From Methylobacterium hispanicum (GTDB taxonomy: Bacteria; Pseudomonadota; Alphaproteobacteria; Rhizobiales; Beijerinckiaceae): a stretch of DNA of 39,706 nt. Below are positions 33,234-39,706 of this stretch, in pieces. The notes beneath the pieces are model-generated. The model ran no database searches, had not been told where the DNA came from, and saw only the letters and a program-made list of their open reading frames with translations. Position numbers and translations under genes: made by a program. The first letter of the stretch is position 1. The number at the start of each line of letters is the position of its first letter. The stretch spans positions 1 through 39,706 of the forward strand of contig NZ_BPQO01000044.1 of assembly GCF_022179285.1 (NCBI RefSeq), given 5' to 3'.

Positions 33234-34204
33234 TTGCCGCCCCAGACCGTCCCGGCGAGGTTGACCACCGGGACACCGACGGCGTTGCCGTACTCGGTCC
33301 ACGAGCCGTCGTAGTTGCGGACCGGGTAGCCGAGCACCCGGCTCAGCACGAACCAAGAGTGGCTCGACCGCTCGCCGATGCGGCAGGAGGTGATGATCGG
33401 CTTCGAGCCGTCGATGCCTGCCGCGGCGTAGAGCGTCTTCAGCTCGGCGGGGGATTTCAGGGTGCCGTCCGGGTTGACGGCCTTGGCCCACGGCACGTTC
33501 ACGGAGCCGGGGATGTGACCGGCGCGGATCGCGAGTTCCTGGACCCCGGGCGGTGCGATGACCTTGCCGCTGAACTCGTCGGGCGAGCGGATGTCGAGGA
33601 TCTGCTCATCCCGCTCGCGCTTGGCGACCGCCAGCACGTCCGCGAAGCGGGCCCGGAAGGCGGGCGACGGAGCGGGCGCCGCGAAGGAGGATGCGGCGAC
33701 CTCGGCGCTGCGCGTGTCGAGGGGGCGCTTCTCGGCCTCCCACTTCTTGCGCCCGCCGTCGAGGAGCTTGACGTTGTCGACGAGCCCGTACTGCGCCAGC
33801 ACCCAGGCGCCCCAGGCGGCGAACCAGTTGTTGTTGTCGCCGTAGAGGACGACGGTCGTGTCCTTGTCGATGCCGAGGCGGCGGGCGAGGGCCGTGAACT
33901 TCTCTCGGGAGGCGATGTCGCGGCTCACGGTCTCCACGAGATCGGTGTGCCAGACCACGTTCTGCGCACCCGGAATATGGCCGCGCTCGAACACCCCCGG
34001 CTCGACGCTGACCTCGACGATACGCAAGCCCTTCGCGTCGAGGTTCTTCTCCAACCATTCGGTGCTGACGAGGGGGCTTGCCTTCGCCTCTGTCCTCGCT
34101 CCGGCCGTTTGCTGGGGCGTCGGCGGCTCCTGGGCGGCGAGCGCGGCGCCGGGGGCCGAGACGCCGACGAGGATCGCGAGAAGGCTGGTGGACAGGCGAG
34201 GCAC
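33230..34204 (-). CDS. Periplasmic tandem rhodanese (thiosulfate sulfurtransferase)
   Basis: This 324-residue enzyme moves sulfane sulfur from thiosulfate to an acceptor. The signal peptide (MPRLSTSLLAILVGVSAPGA, cleavage near ALAA) sends it to the periplasm. Two rhodanese domains follow: an inactive N-terminal one (about 45-160, RIVEVSVEPGVFERGHIPGA) and an active C-terminal one (about 185-320) with Cys274 in ITSCRIGERSSHSWFVL. The CRIGERSSH loop matches CysA/SseA-type thiosulfate sulfurtransferases rather than mercaptopyruvate enzymes (CG.GVTA). It is first in a two-gene unit with the YeeE transporter (4-base overlap) behind a good promoter at 34382-34411. It probably prepares sulfur for import or detoxifies cyanide or sulfite; the first is favoured by the neighbourhood. 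Confidence 0.92.
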   Translation of the reverse strand: MPRLSTSLLAILVGVSAPGAALAAQEPPTPQQTAGARTEAKASPLVSTEWLEKNLDAKGLRIVEVSVEPGVFERGHIPGAQNVVWHTDLVETVSRDIASREKFTALARRLGIDKDTTVVLYGDNNNWFAAWGAWVLAQYGLVDNVKLLDGGRKKWEAEKRPLDTRSAEVAASSFAAPAPSPAFRARFADVLAVAKRERDEQILDIRSPDEFSGKVIAPPGVQELAIRAGHIPGSVNVPWAKAVNPDGTLKSPAELKTLYAAAGIDGSKPIITSCRIGERSSHSWFVLSRVLGYPVRNYDGSWTEYGNAVGVPVVNLAGTVWGGK

Positions 34205-34381
34205 GGGGCAGGCTCCGATGGCGTTCGGCAGGATCCGTCGCCCGCCACGGCCAGATGACCGCGGCGCATCGTAGGATTCATGTCGAGGAAGGCGGTCTCT
34301 TCACTGATCGGTCGATCCGAGAGACAGGCGCATATTCACACTGAGCGCGCAGATCTCTCGGCCAGGATCGGCTTGACCGCA

Positions 34382-34411
34382 ATTGTATTGGCGGGGGCGG
34401 CTCGGCGTCAA
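34382..34411 (-). promoter_or_regulatory. Sigma-70-type promoter of the rhodanese-transporter operon
   Basis: Read on the minus strand: TTGACG (34411-34406), 18 bases, TACAAT (34387-34382). This is close to the general consensus and lies about 170 bases before the rhodanese ATG (34204). The leader of that length shows no recognised riboswitch. It is the best promoter match I found in the window. Confidence 0.6.
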
Positions 34412-34436
34412 TAAAAGCGAGTTTCTTTTTATCGCT
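34411..34436 (-). terminator. Terminator-like hairpin after the monooxygenase operon
   Basis: Read on the minus strand, AGCGA (34436-34432) and TCGCT (34420-34416) form a short stem with an 11-base A-rich loop, followed by TTTTATTG. It lies about 140 bases past the stop at 34579 and directly abuts the -35 of the next promoter. The stem is short, so this is a modest call. Confidence 0.4.
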
Positions 34437-34578
34437 GGCTTAAGGAAGGCTTCGACCCTGCATAAGGCGAATTTCGCAAAGGACTATCTCAGGACCTCGG
34501 ACGTGTGCGCTTGATCGGCAGTGCCGCGCAATTCCTCGTCCCGCGAGGCAGAAGCCGAGCCGCTTTCCGGTCAGGTTT

Positions 34579-35916
34579 TCAGGCGGAGAGCGAGTGTCCG
34601 GTCGCGGCGTAGCGACTTGCGGGCCGCGCCAGGCCCAAGTGGTCCCGCAGGGTCGCCCCGGCATAATCGTGACGAAACAGGCCGCGGCGCTGGAGGATCG
34701 GTACGACCGCGTCCACGAAGGTCTCGAGGCCCTCCGGCAGCACATCCGGCATCAGGTTGAAGCCGTCCGCCGCGCCGGCCCGAAACCACGCCTCGATGTC
34801 GTCGGCAATGACCTCCGGCGTGCCCACGATGATCCGATGGCCGACCCCGCCGCCGAGCGCCCGCAGGAGCTGACGCACAGTCAGCCTGTCCCGCCGCGCG
34901 AGGGCGAGCGTGCCGAGGAACATCGTGTGGTTGGCGTCCGGCGGCAAGGGCAACGGGTCGGGGAGCGGCTTGTCGAGGTCGAGTCGGGCGGGGTCGATCC
35001 GCAGAGTGCCGGCGAGCCGGGCGAGGCTGTAGTCCAGGGGCACGAGATCCCAGAGATTGTCCTGGCGGCGGCGCGCCTCGGCCTCTGTCGAACCGATCAC
35101 CGTGGCGAGGCCTGGTAGGATGACCAGCGCCTCCGGCCCACGGCCGTAGCGCGCCGCCCGCGCTCTCAGGTCCCGGGCATAGGCCGCGCCGTCCTCGACG
35201 GTCTGGGCCAGGGAGAATACGGCGTCGGCGGTGGCTGCGGCGAGTTCGCGTCCATCCTCCGAGCCGCCGGCCTGGAACGTCACCGGGCGCCCCTGCGGGC
35301 TGCGCGGCACGGTGAGCGGCCCCGCGACGGTGTAGTGGGACCCACGATGGTCAACTGTGTGGACCTTGGAGGTGTCGACGAACCGGCCGCTTGCCTTATC
35401 GCCGACCAAGGCATCGTCCTCCCAGCTGTCCCACAGGGCGTGAACGAGGTCGGTGAACTCCCGGGCGCGGGCATAGCGGGCCCCGTGCTCCGAGGCGCCC
35501 GGGAATCCGAAGTTGCGGCCGGCGGCGGCGTCGGCCGTCGTCACCACGTTCCAGCCCGCCCGGCCGCGGCTCACGAGGTCGAGACTCGCGAAGCGGCGGG
35601 CGAGATTGTAGGGCTCGTTGTAGGTCGTCGACGCGGTGGCCACGAGGCCGACATGGCTCGTCACGGCGGCGACGGCCGACAGCACGACGGTCGGTTCGAG
35701 GGCGTTAAACGGGCGGTCGTCGATCCGGTCGTTAATGGCGGGCGTGTCGGCGAGGAAGATCGCGTCGAGCTTGCCCCGCTCGGCGATGCGGGCGACGCGC
35801 ACGAAATGATCGATGTCGAGGAAGGCGTCTGGCCGGCTCTCCGGCAGTCGCCAAGCCGACGGGTAGACGCCCGAATGCAGCAGGTTGACGTTGAGGTGCA
35901 ATTGGCGGCCGCTCAT
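34579..35916 (-). CDS. Flavin-dependent monooxygenase of the NtaA/SnaA/DmoA type
   Basis: This is a 445-residue LLM-class (luciferase-like) oxidoreductase that uses reduced FMN from a separate reductase. The NtaA-group marks are present: HLNVNLLHSGVYPSAWRLPE at the start, ARIAERGKLDAIFLADTPAI, ATASTTYNEPYNLARRFASL and SRGRAGWNVVTTADAAAGRN, which form the FMN and substrate pocket. The group cleaves C-S or C-N bonds in dimethyl sulfide, nitrilotriacetate, dibenzothiophene sulfone and similar compounds. The gene lies 14 bases after another flavin monooxygenase and a sulfonate-binding protein gene, so an organosulfur substrate is more likely than nitrilotriacetate. The FMN reductase is not in the window. 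Confidence 0.85.
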   Translation of the reverse strand: MSGRQLHLNVNLLHSGVYPSAWRLPESRPDAFLDIDHFVRVARIAERGKLDAIFLADTPAINDRIDDRPFNALEPTVVLSAVAAVTSHVGLVATASTTYNEPYNLARRFASLDLVSRGRAGWNVVTTADAAAGRNFGFPGASEHGARYARAREFTDLVHALWDSWEDDALVGDKASGRFVDTSKVHTVDHRGSHYTVAGPLTVPRSPQGRPVTFQAGGSEDGRELAAATADAVFSLAQTVEDGAAYARDLRARAARYGRGPEALVILPGLATVIGSTEAEARRRQDNLWDLVPLDYSLARLAGTLRIDPARLDLDKPLPDPLPLPPDANHTMFLGTLALARRDRLTVRQLLRALGGGVGHRIIVGTPEVIADDIEAWFRAGAADGFNLMPDVLPEGLETFVDAVVPILQRRGLFRHDYAGATLRDHLGLARPASRYAATGHSLSA

Positions 35917-35930
35917 CGAAGCCCTCCGGG

Positions 35931-36974
35931 TCAGCGGATGCGGGGGATGACCTGCTCGGCGAAGCGGCGCATCTCAGCTTCGAAGGGCTGGAACTGCAGC
36001 ATGAACAGCTCGATGCCGGCGGCGTGAAAGGCGCGGATGCGCTCCGCGACGGTCTCATAGCTGCCTACGAGCCCGGCCGCCGTTCCACCGTTCGTCCCGA
36101 CATGGCGGGAGGCCGCCGCGTCGGTCTTGGCGAACATCACGCTCGCTGCGTCGGTGCGGGCACGGGTGTCGGCGCGGAGATCCGCGTCGCGTTGGGCGAG
36201 GGCGAGAAGCCGGGCGTGTTCGGCCTCCGCCTCCGCGTCGGACCCCCGCGCGATCACGAAGGCCGAGAGGCCGTAGCGCAGGGGCCCATTGGCGGCCGGG
36301 CGCCGGGCGACGTCGGCGATCAGCGCGGCGACATCCTCGAGCGGCTGGCCGTTGATGAACCAGACATCGGCGTGGTCGGCGGCGAGCGCCCGGGCGGGCT
36401 CGGATTCGCCGCCGAGATAGATCGTCGGCCTCGGCCGGAACGTGCCGGCTGGCCGGAGCTGATAGTCCTCGGTCCGAAAATGCTCACCCTGGAAGGTCAC
36501 GCTCTCGCCGCGCATCAGCCGGCTCACGAGGCCGATCCATTCGCGGCCATAGGCATAGCGGTCGTCGTGTGCGGGGAAGGGCAGTCCGGCGCGCTCGAAC
36601 TCGGCCTTGTTCCAGGCATTCACGAGGTTCAGGGCGAAGCGACCGCCGCTGATATGCTCGATCTGCAGGGCCATCTTGGCCAGCACCACCGGGTGGTAGA
36701 GCCCCGGCTTGATCGCCGCGATGATCTCGATCCGCCGGGTGAGCGCGGCCAGCGCCGCCGCCCCGGTCCAGGCTTCGAGCTGGTCCCGCTGTGGGTCGTA
36801 GGGATTCATCGTGTGCTGGGCGACCAGCACCGCATCGAAGCCGAGCGCCTCAGCCTCCAGCACCAAAGCGCGGTTGCGCTCCCAGCTGGCGTCGTCGGGC
36901 TCGTCCGGGTCGTGGTGGGAGGCGCGGGAGCCGTGGACGGCGGCCCAGATACCGAAGCGGGGGGCGCTCACCAC
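35931..36974 (-). CDS. SfnG-like flavin-dependent dimethylsulfone/sulfonate monooxygenase
   Basis: This is a 347-residue LLM-class enzyme of the SsuD/SfnG group. Marks are FGIWAAVHGSRASHHDPDEP, AEALGFDAVLVAQHTMNPYD, RRIEIIAAIKPGLYHPVVLA and ISGGRFALNLVNAWNKAEFE, which cover the TIM-barrel core and FMN site. SfnG oxidises dimethylsulfone to methanesulfinate, and SsuD releases sulfite from alkanesulfonates. The text is closer in style to SfnG, although SsuD cannot be excluded. GTG 36974 is used as start, just 4 bases after the stop of the binding-protein gene, so the two are co-transcribed. Together with the next monooxygenase it would deliver sulfite or methanesulfinate as a sulfur source. Confidence 0.85.
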   Translation of the reverse strand: MVSAPRFGIWAAVHGSRASHHDPDEPDDASWERNRALVLEAEALGFDAVLVAQHTMNPYDPQRDQLEAWTGAAALAALTRRIEIIAAIKPGLYHPVVLAKMALQIEHISGGRFALNLVNAWNKAEFERAGLPFPAHDDRYAYGREWIGLVSRLMRGESVTFQGEHFRTEDYQLRPAGTFRPRPTIYLGGESEPARALAADHADVWFINGQPLEDVAALIADVARRPAANGPLRYGLSAFVIARGSDAEAEAEHARLLALAQRDADLRADTRARTDAASVMFAKTDAAASRHVGTNGGTAAGLVGSYETVAERIRAFHAAGIELFMLQFQPFEAEMRRFAEQVIPRIR

Positions 36975-36978
36975 GGCC

Positions 36979-37968
36979 TCAGCCCCGGCCCGTCGGCGGC
37001 TGGAAGATCTTGACGTCCGTGGCGTCGATCCGGCGGGGGATGAGCTTCGCCTCGTAGAACACGTCGGCGATGGCCTGCTGCTCGCCGAGTTGGCTGCGCT
37101 CCACCGGCTCCACCGCGTAGCTCCGGCGACTGTTGGCGGCGGCCACGACCGCCGGGGGCAGATCGCCCCAGATTGGCGCCAGCAGCGCCACAGCCTCCTC
37201 CGGGTTGGCCTTCATCCAGGCGCCGGCCTCCACGAGGGCGCGGTAAACGGTTGCCACCACCTCGGGATGCGCGGCGACGAAGCCGTCGTTGACGACGTAG
37301 TAGCGGTGGTAACTCGTGAGACCATTGCCGTCCGCGATGACCCGGACCGGGCGCTTGGCCTCGGCGAAGGCGAGGAACGGATCCCAGATCGACCATGCGT
37401 CGAGAGCGCCCTGATCGAAGGCCACGGCCCCCTCCGGCGCCTGGAGATAGGCGGGCTTGATGTCGGCGAGCGTCAGGCCGGAGCGCTTGAGCGCGGCGGC
37501 CAGCACATAGTGGCTCCCCGAACCCCGCGAGACGCCGACCGTCCTGCCCCTCAGGTCGGCGACGGTGCGGATGGGGGAGTCCGCCGGCACGATGATCGCC
37601 TCGGCCGAGGGGGCACCGCGCTCGCGGGCGTAGAAGGTCAGGGGCGCCTTGGCCGATTGGGTGAAGATCGGCACCGCGTCGGCGACGTCGGCGTGGATGT
37701 CCACGGCCCCGGCATTCATCGGCTCGATGACGCTGGTGAACAGGTGCCAGGTCGGCGTGAAGCCCAGCGGCGCCAGACGCTCGGCCAGCGTGCCCTTCAC
37801 CTTGAGCACGGTGAAGAGCACCGACGAGCGCTGCATGCTGATCTTCACCTCGCGAGGAGCCGCGCGCACGGCTGGAGCGCCGAGCGCCAGTGCGGCGGCC
37901 CCGCCGAGCCCGCCGCGCAGGAGCGTGCGGCGAGAGAGGCCGAACCGGCCCATCGTGTCATCGGTCAT
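36979..37968 (-). CDS. Periplasmic sulfonate-binding protein (SsuA-like) with Tat-type signal
   Basis: This 329-residue solute-binding protein starts at ATG 37968; ATG 37953 and 38040 are also in frame. The signal region has SRRTLLRGGLGGAAALALGA, with the twin arginine, ending VRA-AP, so export of the folded protein through Tat is likely. The mature part has the SsuA/NrtA-like binding fold (VKISMQRSSVLFTVLKVKGT, then NAGAVDIHADVADAVPIF and AYLQAPEGAVAFDQGALDAW), typical for aliphatic sulfonates. It is the first gene of the operon with the two monooxygenases. The usual ABC permease and ATPase genes (SsuC, SsuB) are absent on this side, so they must lie elsewhere or another transporter is used. 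Confidence 0.87.
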   Translation of the reverse strand: MTDDTMGRFGLSRRTLLRGGLGGAAALALGAPAVRAAPREVKISMQRSSVLFTVLKVKGTLAERLAPLGFTPTWHLFTSVIEPMNAGAVDIHADVADAVPIFTQSAKAPLTFYARERGAPSAEAIIVPADSPIRTVADLRGRTVGVSRGSGSHYVLAAALKRSGLTLADIKPAYLQAPEGAVAFDQGALDAWSIWDPFLAFAEAKRPVRVIADGNGLTSYHRYYVVNDGFVAAHPEVVATVYRALVEAGAWMKANPEEAVALLAPIWGDLPPAVVAAANSRRSYAVEPVERSQLGEQQAIADVFYEAKLIPRRIDATDVKIFQPPTGRG

Positions 37969-38040
37969 CGGGCGCTCGCGAATGGCAAGGAAGAGCGGTG
38001 GTTGGGCGCCGGGGCATGGGGACCTACTCGGCGCATTCAT

Positions 38041-38380
38041 TGAAGGCCGGCAAGGCGCAACGGATCAATGAAACGCGTTTTCGAATTTTCGGACGAATAG
38101 GGAAGCGCATTCCACGAAATAGAAATTGCCGGATACGCCTTCCTTCCGGCCGATCACGTAAGACAAAATTCCGACACAAGTTGGAAATTTCGATGGATGG
38201 AACGCCCTTCCACAATGAAGCCTCGCCGCATTCCGAAAATTCTCTTACATAGTTCGTCGCGATAACTCGCTCCCAAAGTTGAGATCCGCCATGGAATCTG
38301 GGTTGCGATTGGGGGCTGGCTCACGGATTCCTCTGGCAAACGCCCCCGGGGGCGAGGCTGGAAATGAGAAAGTCGGAGCC
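38041..38380. promoter_or_regulatory. Divergent control region of the organosulfur genes
   Basis: The sulfonate operon (minus) and the SfnB-like gene (plus) start here. GAATTTTCGG (38083-38092) and its exact complement CCGAAAATTC (38233-38242) flank the region, one near each gene. Between them an imperfect palindrome AAAATTCCGAC - ACAA - GTTGGAAATTT (38165-38190, 9 of 11 positions match) could bind a dimeric regulator. Sites for LysR-type CysB/Cbl/SsuR proteins would suit. I found no clear sigma-54 (GG-GC) promoter, which SfnR would need. Confidence 0.45.
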
Positions 38381-39601
38381 ATGTCGCAGACGGATGCGGG
38401 CTGGGGTGCGGGGCCGAGCGCACGTTACGAGACCCTCGCAGATCGATTCCGCCCGGTCTTCGCCGAGATCCGCGCCACCGCCGTCGAGCGGGACCGGGAG
38501 CGCCGCCTGCCGCACGCCGAGATCGGCTGGCTGCGGGAGGCGAACTTCACCACCCTGCGCCTCTCGCCCGAGGCGGGCGGCCACGGCGCCAGCCTGCCGG
38601 AACTCTTCGCGCTGCTGATCGAGCTCTCGGCCGCCGATTCGAACGTCACCAACGCGCTGCGTGCGCATTTCGGCTTCACGGAGGACGCGCTCTGCTCCTC
38701 CTCGCCCGAATGGCGAGCGGCCTGGATCGAGCAGATCGGCGCGGGCAAGACGATCGGCAGCGGTGTCTCGGAGACCGGGCCCGCCAAGGTCGGCGCCTTC
38801 GACACGGTCGTGCGGCGGCGGGACGGCCGACCCGTGGTCGACGGGCGGAAGTTCTACACGACCGGCTCGCTCTTCGCGGACTACATTCATCTTTCCGCGG
38901 AGGACGAGGCAGGCGGAGCGGTGACGGCGGCCGTGCCGGTGCGTGCGCCGGGCGTCACCATCGTGGACGATTGGGACGGGTTCGGGCAGGCGCTCACCGC
39001 CAGCGGTACCGCGACCTTCGAGGGCGTGGCCCTCGACCCCGCCCTGATCAAACCGGACCCGGCCCGCTTCCCCTACGCCATGGCATTCTTCCAGCTGGTG
39101 CATCTCGCAACGCTCGCCGGCATCGGCCGAGCGGCGGCGGACGACGTGGCGCGGCTCGTCGCCGAGCGCACCCGCGTCTACAGCCACGGCAATGCCGGGC
39201 GTACTGCCGACGACCCGCAGATCCAGGCCGTCGTCGGTCGTGTCCGCGCCAACGCCTACGCGGCGGGCGCCACCGTGCTGAAGGCCGCGGAGGCGGTCCA
39301 GAGGGTCCACGACGCTCACCAGGCCGGATCGAACGAGGCGGAGCGGCAGGCAACGCTAGCCGATGTCGAGGTCAACCAAGCGGTCAGCGTGGTCACCGAC
39401 CTGATCCTGAGCGCGACGACGTCGCTGTTCGACGCGCTCGGCGCTTCGGCGGTGAAGGTGGGCGCCGGGCTCGACCGGTACTGGCGCAACGCCCGCACCA
39501 TCGCCTCCCACAACCCCCGCATCTACCGGGACCGCAGCGTCGGCTCCTTCGCGATCTCCGGCGAGGCACCGCCCCGGCAGTATCGCGTCGGGACGGCCTG
39601 A
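38381..39601 (+). CDS. SfnB/DszC-type flavoprotein of the acyl-CoA dehydrogenase family
   Basis: This 406-residue protein starts at ATG 38381 (AGTCGGAGCC before it; an upstream ATG at 38279 is less protein-like). It has the acyl-CoA dehydrogenase/DszC fold: ERRLPHAEIGWLREANFTTL, LLIELSAADSNVTNALRAHF, GSGVSETGPAKVG in the flavin loop, DGRKFYTTGSLFADYIHLSA and a C-terminal bundle ending with WRNARTIASHNPRIYRDRSV. The last motif (NARTIASHNP) is typical of DszC/SfnB-like monooxygenases and not of beta-oxidation enzymes. They act on organosulfur compounds such as dimethylsulfone or dibenzothiophene with reduced flavin. The gene diverges from the sulfonate operon and is followed directly by an insertion sequence. 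Confidence 0.85.
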   Translation: MSQTDAGWGAGPSARYETLADRFRPVFAEIRATAVERDRERRLPHAEIGWLREANFTTLRLSPEAGGHGASLPELFALLIELSAADSNVTNALRAHFGFTEDALCSSSPEWRAAWIEQIGAGKTIGSGVSETGPAKVGAFDTVVRRRDGRPVVDGRKFYTTGSLFADYIHLSAEDEAGGAVTAAVPVRAPGVTIVDDWDGFGQALTASGTATFEGVALDPALIKPDPARFPYAMAFFQLVHLATLAGIGRAAADDVARLVAERTRVYSHGNAGRTADDPQIQAVVGRVRANAYAAGATVLKAAEAVQRVHDAHQAGSNEAERQATLADVEVNQAVSVVTDLILSATTSLFDALGASAVKVGAGLDRYWRNARTIASHNPRIYRDRSVGSFAISGEAPPRQYRVGTA

Positions 39602-39706
39602 GAGCCTGTTTGAGGACGAAACCTCAGGCTGGATTGTTGAGGGCGTTGGCGGCCATGAGGCAGGCGACGCAGGCAAGACGGCCGGTCGCGACATCAAGGC
39701 GGCCGG
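39602..39706 (-). mobile_element. End of an insertion sequence with the transposase C-terminus
   Basis: On the minus strand a frame ends at 39624 and gives GRLDVATGRLACVACLMAAN followed by ALNNPA and a stop, a hydrophobic tail like that of IS5-group transposases. The outer bases GAGCCTGTTTGAGGA after 39602 are likely the terminal inverted repeat. The element starts right after the SfnB-like stop (TGA at 39599-39601), leaving the gene intact. Its other end is outside the window. Confidence 0.55.

Noticed and set aside
38041..38380. Sigma-54 promoter for the SfnB-like gene
   Set aside because: I could not find a TGGCAC-N5-TTGC type element with correct GG/GC spacing in this gap.
1..39706. CRISPR array
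   Set aside because: I found no regularly spaced identical repeats of 23-40 bases and no cas gene. The flagellin repeats are protein-level and far diverged.

Overview
The window looks like chromosome of a pigmented methylotroph of the Methylobacterium/Methylorubrum type (Hyphomicrobiales, Alphaproteobacteria). GC is high almost throughout, and the long flagellin with an N-terminus starting MSSITLSAATRQ, the NodS-type methyltransferase, the PepSY/PhoP-PhoQ-like operon and many GTG starts fit this group. The genus is inferred from overall protein character, not from a marker gene.

Layout. (1) 1-8.9 kb is a decayed accessory/prophage-like region: the end of a nuclease-related gene, a small lipoprotein, an AT-rich AlbA_2-type gene broken three times, an SGNH hydrolase, a 5'-truncated phage virion-protein fragment, an RTX gene with its own terminator, a tail-spike gene with at least two frameshifts and an AT-rich frameshifted small gene. 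(2) 8.9-18 kb holds a secreted nuclease-like protein, a PepSY-response regulator-sensor kinase operon behind a helically phased direct repeat, an acyl-CoA dehydrogenase/NodS methyltransferase/cytochrome b561 operon with 4-nt overlaps, and two regulators, one with a palindromic operator candidate. A 30-codon membrane mini-gene lies after the second. (3) 18.3-22.4 kb is one giant flagellin gene (1364 aa) whose middle is about eight copies of a hook-IN-like module, with a leader hairpin and a terminator hairpin. (4) 22.9-25.9 kb carries LysR, SDR and cupin genes and an AraC remnant.

(5) 25.9-39.7 kb is a continuous sulfur island and the most interesting part. It encodes a Family 2B encapsulin shell (HK97-like shell with an inserted cyclic-nucleotide-binding domain) overlapping the gene for its probable cargo, a SufS-type cysteine desulfurase with a disordered N-terminal extension of about 265 residues. 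Upstream lie a serine O-acetyltransferase ending in GDGI and an unknown 68-aa protein. Divergent are two half-size YeeE/YedE proteins. Next come a full-length TsuA-like YeeE/YedE transporter coupled to a periplasmic rhodanese, two flavin monooxygenases of the sulfonate/sulfone type, a sulfonate-binding protein and a divergent SfnB-like flavoprotein. The window ends in the terminus of an insertion sequence.

How it may work together (inference): thiosulfate and organosulfur compounds are imported or desulfonated. Rhodanese and the desulfurase pass sulfur as persulfide, serine acetyltransferase supplies O-acetylserine for cysteine synthesis, and the encapsulin provides a compartment in which cysteine-derived sulfur is mobilised or stored. 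Encapsulin/desulfurase sulfur compartments are known in other bacteria. The small 68-aa protein, the degenerate nucleotide pocket and this gene combination deserve a closer look.
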